A stretch of 64,000 nucleotides of DNA from contig CAVVVP010000010.1 in NCBI GenBank assembly GCA_963751695.1, forward strand, positions 62,001-126,000, given 5' to 3'. This stretch comes from SZUA-22 sp963751695 (GTDB taxonomy: Bacteria; Bacteroidota; Ignavibacteria; Ignavibacteriales; Melioribacteraceae). This document shows, one piece after another, positions 59,938 to 64,000 of this stretch (position 1 is the first letter of the stretch; the number at the start of each line of letters is the position of its first letter). The notes beneath the pieces are model-generated. The model ran no database searches. It had not been told where the DNA came from and saw only the letters and a list, made by a program, of their open reading frames with translations. Both the position numbers and the translations under genes were made by a program.

Positions 59938-60615
59938 ATGAAACTTAAATATTTTTCACATTCAGCATTTCAATTAACTACAAATGATGAAAAAATTATA
60001 TTAATTGACCCATTTTTAACGGGAAATCCTACAAATCCAGTTCATGCGGAAGAAGTAAACGCAGATTTTATAGTTTTAACTCATGCTCATGGAGATCATG
60101 TTGGAGATGCATTCGAAATTGCCAAAAGATGCGATTCTTTAATTATTGCTGTCAATGAACTGGCAGATTACGCAATTAGCAAAGGATTAAGTACTCATAA
60201 TATGCATATTGGGGGCAGTTATAATTTTGTGTTTGGTGCCATTAAATTTACCATAGCTCATCATGGATCATTGACGCCTGATGGACAATATGGCGGTGAA
60301 CCAGCAGGTGTGATCTTAACGATAGATAATAAAGTTATTTACCATACTGGGGATACTGGATTATTTCTAGATATGAAATTGATAGGAGAACTCAACAAGA
60401 TAGATTATATGCTTCTGCCAATTGGGGATAACTTTACGATGGGGATTGATGATGCTGTGAAAGCTGTTGAATTTGCAAACCCTGATGTTGCAATTCCAAT
60501 GCATTATAATACTTTTCCGGTAATTGAAGCAGATCCGAATGAATTTCAAACGAAGGTTGAATTATTAAATAAAAAATGCACCGTACTAAATTACGGGCAA
60601 GAAATTGAATTATAG
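59938..60615 (+). CDS. UPF0173 metallo-beta-lactamase-fold hydrolase
   Basis: This 225-residue protein belongs to the UPF0173 (YtkL) branch of the metallo-beta-lactamase fold. Motifs are LKYFSHSAFQL, IDPFLTGNP, the metal site VLTHAHGDHVGDAFEIA, IAHHGSLTPDGQYGGEPAGVIL, YHTGDTGLFLDM and PMHYNTFPVIEADPNEF. The layout matches the family over its whole length. The substrate is unknown; metal-dependent hydrolase is the safe description. A GAAGG precedes the ATG. The parA gene begins 22 bases downstream, with no obvious functional connection. Confidence 0.93.
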   Translation: MKLKYFSHSAFQLTTNDEKIILIDPFLTGNPTNPVHAEEVNADFIVLTHAHGDHVGDAFEIAKRCDSLIIAVNELADYAISKGLSTHNMHIGGSYNFVFGAIKFTIAHHGSLTPDGQYGGEPAGVILTIDNKVIYHTGDTGLFLDMKLIGELNKIDYMLLPIGDNFTMGIDDAVKAVEFANPDVAIPMHYNTFPVIEADPNEFQTKVELLNKKCTVLNYGQEIEL

Positions 60616-60637
60616 CATAGTGGAATGAACTGAATTT

Positions 60638-61408
60638 ATGTCAATTATTGCAATCGCAAATCAAAAAGGGGGAGTCGGAAAAACTTCCACAGCAATAAAT
60701 CTATCAGCGTCAATAGCTGCAGCGGAGTTTCGGACTCTACTCATAGATATTGATCCCCAGGCAAATTCTTCATCAGGATTGGGAGTTGAAAAGAATGATC
60801 CCTCGGTCTATGAAGTACTAATGGGAATTGAGGATATTGAAGATTCAGTTCAATCTACATATATGCCATTCTTAGATATTATTCCATCAACAATTAACTT
60901 GGTTGGTGCTGAAGTTGAATTGGTTTCTCTGGAAAATAGAGAGTACAGACTTGTTGAGCCACTTAAGCGAATGAAGGAAAAATATGATTACATTTTTATA
61001 GATTGCCCGCCTTCACTTGGTTTACTAACGTTAAATGCGTTAACAGCCTCAGAATCTGTATTAATTCCTGTACAATGCGAATACTTTGCTCTTGAGGGTC
61101 TTGGTCAACTACTTAATACAATTAACCTCGTAAGACGGAACCTAAATCAAAATTTGGCCATTGAAGGTGTTCTTCTAACTATGTTTGATAGAAGACTAAA
61201 ACTTTCACATCAGGTTAGAGATGAAGTAATAAAATACTTTGGAGAAAAGGTTTTTAAATCGATAATTTATCGGAATGTTAGAATTTCTGAAGCACCTAGT
61301 CATCAAAAACCGGTCTTGTTGTATGATGCAATATCTACAGGTGCTGAAAACTATATGTCTTTAGCAGCGGAATTAATTGAAAGAAAAAAGCAGAGTGTAA
61401 ATGAGTAA
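60638..61408 (+). CDS. parA: chromosome-partitioning ATPase ParA (Soj)
   Basis: ParA is the dynamic ATPase that segregates chromosome origins with ParB. The 256-residue protein begins with the deviant Walker A IIAIANQKGGVGKTSTAINL, then has LLIDIDPQANSSSGLG, YDYIFIDCPPSLGLLTLNAL and PVQCEYFALEGLGQLL. Length and lack of an N-terminal DNA-binding extension fit the chromosomal Soj type. Its stop overlaps the parB ATG by 8 bases. A parAB pair is often near the origin of replication, but no oriC or dnaA is visible in this window. Confidence 0.96.
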   Translation: MSIIAIANQKGGVGKTSTAINLSASIAAAEFRTLLIDIDPQANSSSGLGVEKNDPSVYEVLMGIEDIEDSVQSTYMPFLDIIPSTINLVGAEVELVSLENREYRLVEPLKRMKEKYDYIFIDCPPSLGLLTLNALTASESVLIPVQCEYFALEGLGQLLNTINLVRRNLNQNLAIEGVLLTMFDRRLKLSHQVRDEVIKYFGEKVFKSIIYRNVRISEAPSHQKPVLLYDAISTGAENYMSLAAELIERKKQSVNE

Positions 61409-62345
61409 ACTACATACAGGATTGGGTAGGGGATTGGATGCTCTGATTAATCCAAACTTTAACAAAGACAAACTTGACGAAAAAGTATCAGTACCTTCAT
61501 CTGAAATCAAAAAAGATGATGGATTATCAGTTGATATTTTAGTTAAAATACCTGTTGAAAACATAAGACCTAATCCTTATCAACCAAGAACAAATTTTGA
61601 TAAAGAAGCTTTAGACGAACTTAAAAAATCTATCCTTGAAAATGGATTGATACAGCCAATTACTGTCCGGCGAGTTGATAATAAATATGAATTGATTTCA
61701 GGTGAAAGAAGATTTCGTGCTTCTAAGGAAATTGGTGTTAAAGAAATTCCTGCTTATATAATTAAAGTTGAAACAAAAGAGGCCATGCTTGCTCTTTCCC
61801 TAATTGAAAATATTCAAAGGGAAGAACTTAATCCAATTGAAGTAGCAAAAGCTTATCAACAATTAATGGATGAATGCAGTTTGTCACAAGAAGAAATTGC
61901 AGTTAAAGTCGGTAAAGATCGTTCAACAATTACAAACACAATACGTCTTTTAAAGCTTCCAACAAATATTCAAGACTTTATTATTGATGGCAGTATTTCT
62001 CCAGGGCACGCAAGAGCACTTCTTAGCGTTTCGAATCCAGTTTATCAACTCGAAATACTAGATAAAATTATTAAAGATCAGATATCTGTTCGGGAAGCTG
62101 AAAAATTAAGTCGTTCAAGTTCTCCAAAACCAAAGAAGAAAAGATCTACTCAGAATGAAAACTCTACTTTGGATTCAGCTGCTAATCGTGATCTTGAAAA
62201 TAAACTTAGAGGTGTTCTAGGGACAAAGGTAACATGCAAACACAAAAAGGATGGGTCGGGAAACATTACCATCGAATATTATTCAATGGATGAACTTGAA
62301 AGATTAATTGAACTAATTGATTCTATTGGTAAAAATTACTCCTAA
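61401..62345 (+). CDS. parB: chromosome-partitioning protein ParB (Spo0J)
   Basis: ParB binds parS and spreads as a CTP-dependent clamp. The 314-residue protein has the N-terminal ParA-interacting LGRGLDALI, then the CTP domain with IRPNPYQPRTNFDKEALDEL, ISGERRFRASKEIGVKEIPA and SLIENIQREELNPIEVAKA. The helix-turn-helix is SQEEIAVKVGKDRSTITNTIRLL, with ISPGHARALLSV following. The C-terminal dimer segment includes NRDLENKLRGVLGTKV. All the expected elements are intact. No good parS site is visible in the window. Confidence 0.96.
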   Translation: MSKLHTGLGRGLDALINPNFNKDKLDEKVSVPSSEIKKDDGLSVDILVKIPVENIRPNPYQPRTNFDKEALDELKKSILENGLIQPITVRRVDNKYELISGERRFRASKEIGVKEIPAYIIKVETKEAMLALSLIENIQREELNPIEVAKAYQQLMDECSLSQEEIAVKVGKDRSTITNTIRLLKLPTNIQDFIIDGSISPGHARALLSVSNPVYQLEILDKIIKDQISVREAEKLSRSSSPKPKKKRSTQNENSTLDSAANRDLENKLRGVLGTKVTCKHKKDGSGNITIEYYSMDELERLIELIDSIGKNYS

Positions 62346-62835
62346 AATATTATTTATAACTTTCATCTTAACCACTTCAATTTTTTCACAAGAGGAACCT
62401 GATAGTAATAGGATCGTCCAAACAGAAGATTCAACTTTTGTCATGACTAAATCTCCTTGGGGTGCAGTGGGACGGAGTGCTTTACTTCCCGGTTGGGGAC
62501 AGTTCTACAATGAATCTTACTGGAAGATTCCAATATTTTGGGGTGTAATGGGTTGGTTTGTTTATCTGTACGTCGATAATAATAAACTCTATAAGGAATA
62601 CAGACACCTTTACTCAGAGAGTTTAGAAGAATTTCCAAACGGCAATCCAGATTACAAACAAGCTAGAGATTTTTATCGTGATCAGAGAGATCAGTGGGCT
62701 CTCTTTTTAGGATTAACCTATTTTTTGAATTTGGTTGATGCATATGTAGACGCTCACTTATTTGATTTTAATGTTACAGAAAATTTGTACTATAGATCAC
62801 CAGAATTACAATTGAAATTTTATTTTAACAGATAA
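62326..62835 (+). CDS. DUF5683-type membrane-associated protein
   Basis: This protein of about 169 residues has a signal-type N-terminus (KILFITFILTTSIFSQE). The DUF5683 core is WGAVGRSALLPGWGQFYNESYWKIPIFWGVMGWFVYLYV with a Pro-Gly-Trp-Gly-Gln-Phe-Tyr motif, followed by a charged helix and a second hydrophobic segment ALFLGLTYFLNLVDAYVDAHLF. The PGxGQxYN motif is typical of small membrane proteins of this group, which often follow parB in Bacteroidota. The start is uncertain: TTG 62326 or TTG 62317, both overlapping the end of parB. The function is unknown. Confidence 0.82.
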   Translation: MVKITPKILFITFILTTSIFSQEEPDSNRIVQTEDSTFVMTKSPWGAVGRSALLPGWGQFYNESYWKIPIFWGVMGWFVYLYVDNNKLYKEYRHLYSESLEEFPNGNPDYKQARDFYRDQRDQWALFLGLTYFLNLVDAYVDAHLFDFNVTENLYYRSPELQLKFYFNR

Positions 62836-62837
62836 TT

Positions 62838-63536
62838 ATGACGAATATAGTTAAATGCCCAAACTGCGAAACTGAGAACCATTTTTATAACCTCAATTGT
62901 AATAAATGCGGATCTCTAATTAGAGAAAGAGTTGTTAATATTGATCTTTGGCACACAATAGGAAAAATTATTGAGGCTCCAAGTAAAGCTTTTAGAAATT
63001 TAATTTTCGCAGAAAATAAAAATTATGCTTTTTTTATTGCTATTTTTTTTTCTATTAAGCTTACATTTAATTCCTTTTATTTCCAAAGTTTAATTGGCAA
63101 AAATATAGACTTCCAAAACTTTTTGGGCATTAATATTCTTATCGGCGTTATTTTGTTTTTGGTCTTTTTTCTTTTAATAAGCTATTTCGAAAAAATAATT
63201 TTGAAAGTAAATAATGTACAAAGTAGATTCAAAGACAATTTCACAGTCTTGATTTATTCAAGCGTACCTCTTCTAATTGCACTTTTCATTTTTTTCCCTG
63301 TTGAGTATGCTCTCTTCGGTAAGTTCTGGCTCTTCTTTAATCCATCGCCTTATTTCATTAAACCAACACCAGCATATGTTTTCACAGGATTGGAAGCAAT
63401 TATTCTAGTATGGAATGTAATTCTCTTTTATTTTTTAGCTTATGTGCAAAGTAGAAATATATTATTCTCTGCCATTTATTCATTGGTAGTGATTACTCTG
63501 ATAGGATTGCTCTCTTTTACGATCCCATATTTATAG
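62838..63536 (+). CDS. Yip1-like membrane protein with N-terminal zinc ribbon
   Basis: This 232-residue protein begins with a zinc ribbon, MTNIVKCPNCETENHFYNLNCNKCGSL, with two CxxC pairs. After an amphipathic stretch, DLWHTIGKIIEAPSKAFRNLIFAE, about five hydrophobic segments follow (ILIGVILFLVFFLLISYFE, VLIYSSVPLLIALFIFFPVEYALF, LEAIILVWNVILFYFLAYVQS). Proteins with this plan match Yip1-domain membrane families, and the function in bacteria is unknown. The ATG follows the DUF5683 stop by 2 bases. The last 20 bases overlap the end of the convergent Ppx/GppA gene. Confidence 0.8.
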   Translation: MTNIVKCPNCETENHFYNLNCNKCGSLIRERVVNIDLWHTIGKIIEAPSKAFRNLIFAENKNYAFFIAIFFSIKLTFNSFYFQSLIGKNIDFQNFLGINILIGVILFLVFFLLISYFEKIILKVNNVQSRFKDNFTVLIYSSVPLLIALFIFFPVEYALFGKFWLFFNPSPYFIKPTPAYVFTGLEAIILVWNVILFYFLAYVQSRNILFSAIYSLVVITLIGLLSFTIPYL

Positions 63537-64000
63537 AATTAATGTAATCGATGACTGCTCCATATCGTAGTCCACGTCCACTAGTATAAAGATAATCTTT
63601 AGATAAAAGTTCTAAGATATGAGACAAAATCATAGTACCAGCAAGAATTATATCTTGTCTCCCCTCAATAATTATCCCATACTTTTTCCGAATATCTTGT
63701 GGAGATAGGGGAGTAAATGAATTAATGAATTTAGTTAAATCATCTCTAGTTAATTTGTAACCTTCAACTTTTGTCTCAGAGAAGTCATTTAAGTTTTGCT
63801 TAGCTGCCGCAAGAGTAGTGGGAGTTCCAGCAACTGCAACAACTCGTGAATAAGAATTGCTAAGTGCTGTAACTTCTTTGAGTTTTGAGTGGATATAACT
63901 CTCAAATCCACTCATATCTCGTTTCTCAGATGATAATAAAGAATACTTTTCGGTCATTGTAACCACACCAATTGGGAAGCTTTTTTGGAATGAAATATCT
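63517..64000 (-). CDS. Ppx/GppA-family phosphatase, C-terminal part (5' end outside window)
   Basis: The frame stays open to the last base of the window, so the N-terminal part, including the ATPase-like glycine-rich loop, is missing. The visible part has SFPIGVVTMTEKY, corresponding to the SxxIGxVRLTE region of exopolyphosphatases. VVAVAGTPTTLAA and the late block RKKYGIIIEGRQDIILAGTMIL plus SGRGLRYGAVIDYI follow, all conserved in Ppx/GppA. It should act on polyphosphate or pppGpp; the choice cannot be made here. No C-terminal HD domain is present, so it is the short (about 300-residue) type. The frame codes on from the window edge, so no start should be assigned. Confidence 0.88.
   Translation of the reverse strand, partial: DISFQKSFPIGVVTMTEKYSLLSSEKRDMSGFESYIHSKLKEVTALSNSYSRVVAVAGTPTTLAAAKQNLNDFSETKVEGYKLTRDDLTKFINSFTPLSPQDIRKKYGIIIEGRQDIILAGTMILSHILELLSKDYLYTSGRGLRYGAVIDYINSINMGS

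Noticed and set aside
1..64000. tRNA, rRNA, CRISPR arrays, insertion sequences, prophage or integrase genes
   Set aside because: I read the gaps on both strands and saw no such element; all gaps are under 200 bases and are accounted for as intergenic regions. A covariance-model search would be needed to exclude a small RNA.

Overview
The window is AT-rich chromosomal DNA with about 63 protein genes packed on both strands. It has no rRNA, tRNA, insertion sequence, prophage or CRISPR array that I can see, and no gap longer than 300 bases. The gene set points to an anaerobic or facultative member of the FCB group near Bacteroidota, most likely an Ignavibacteria-type lineage. Supporting signs are an M64 peptidase, the alternative bacterial GlmU-like protein, a DUF5683 gene after parB, folP next to cdaA, a head-GIN (DUF2807) lipoprotein and frequent TTG starts with weak Shine-Dalgarno sequences. 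A PurS/PurQ-type FGAM synthase and a perfect CIRCE operator at groEL argue against classical Bacteroidia. The lineage is an inference.

Layout. 1-10056 (+): end of thyX, folA, mutL, an isobutyryl-CoA-mutase-type large subunit, a lipoprotein, a CorC/HlyC-type membrane protein, tgt-yajC, an agmatinase-family enzyme and a long NfeD protein. 10059-17992 (-): a lipoprotein, a NamZ-type muramidase, ndk, sucD, a small zinc-ribbon protein, gatA, tatA, purQ-purS and pssA-psd. 18134-24503 (+): a very tight run of ybaB, recR, a methyltransferase, two related small lipoproteins, ftsX, a minimal SLBB protein and a Wzc-type BY-kinase. 24607-29541 (-): groEL under CIRCE control, purB, an HtrA protease and a membrane protein. 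29686-45153 (+): glucan phosphorylase, wecB, clpC, M64 peptidase, an orphan PduS/PduT pair, then thrA-asd-thrB-thrC. 45156-46845 (-): a TraB-family membrane protein and a CBS-pair protein. 47018-48253 (+): head-GIN lipoprotein and purE. 48250-56498 (-): CDF transporter, ispE, homocysteine methyltransferase-like protein, NFACT protein, nagB, GlmU-like protein and POT transporter. 56657-63536 (+): PASTA protein, rpe, folP, cdaA, UPF0173 hydrolase, parA-parB, DUF5683 and Yip1-like proteins. The (-) strand Ppx/GppA gene runs off the right end.

Most of this is housekeeping: folate/thymidylate, purines, threonine, phosphatidylethanolamine, amino-sugar and isoprenoid synthesis, proteostasis and chromosome partitioning. 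The most notable items are these. First, an isolated PduS-like flavo-iron-sulfur reductase sits beside a PduT-like tandem BMC shell protein that keeps its pore cysteine; this implies a microcompartment whose other genes lie elsewhere. Second, an acyl-CoA mutase subunit carries Phe80/Gln198, the isobutyryl-CoA mutase signature, rather than the methylmalonyl-CoA mutase pair. Third, the recR-to-wzc operon looks like an uncharacterised envelope module with paired lipoproteins, FtsX without FtsE, a very small SLBB protein and a BY-kinase.
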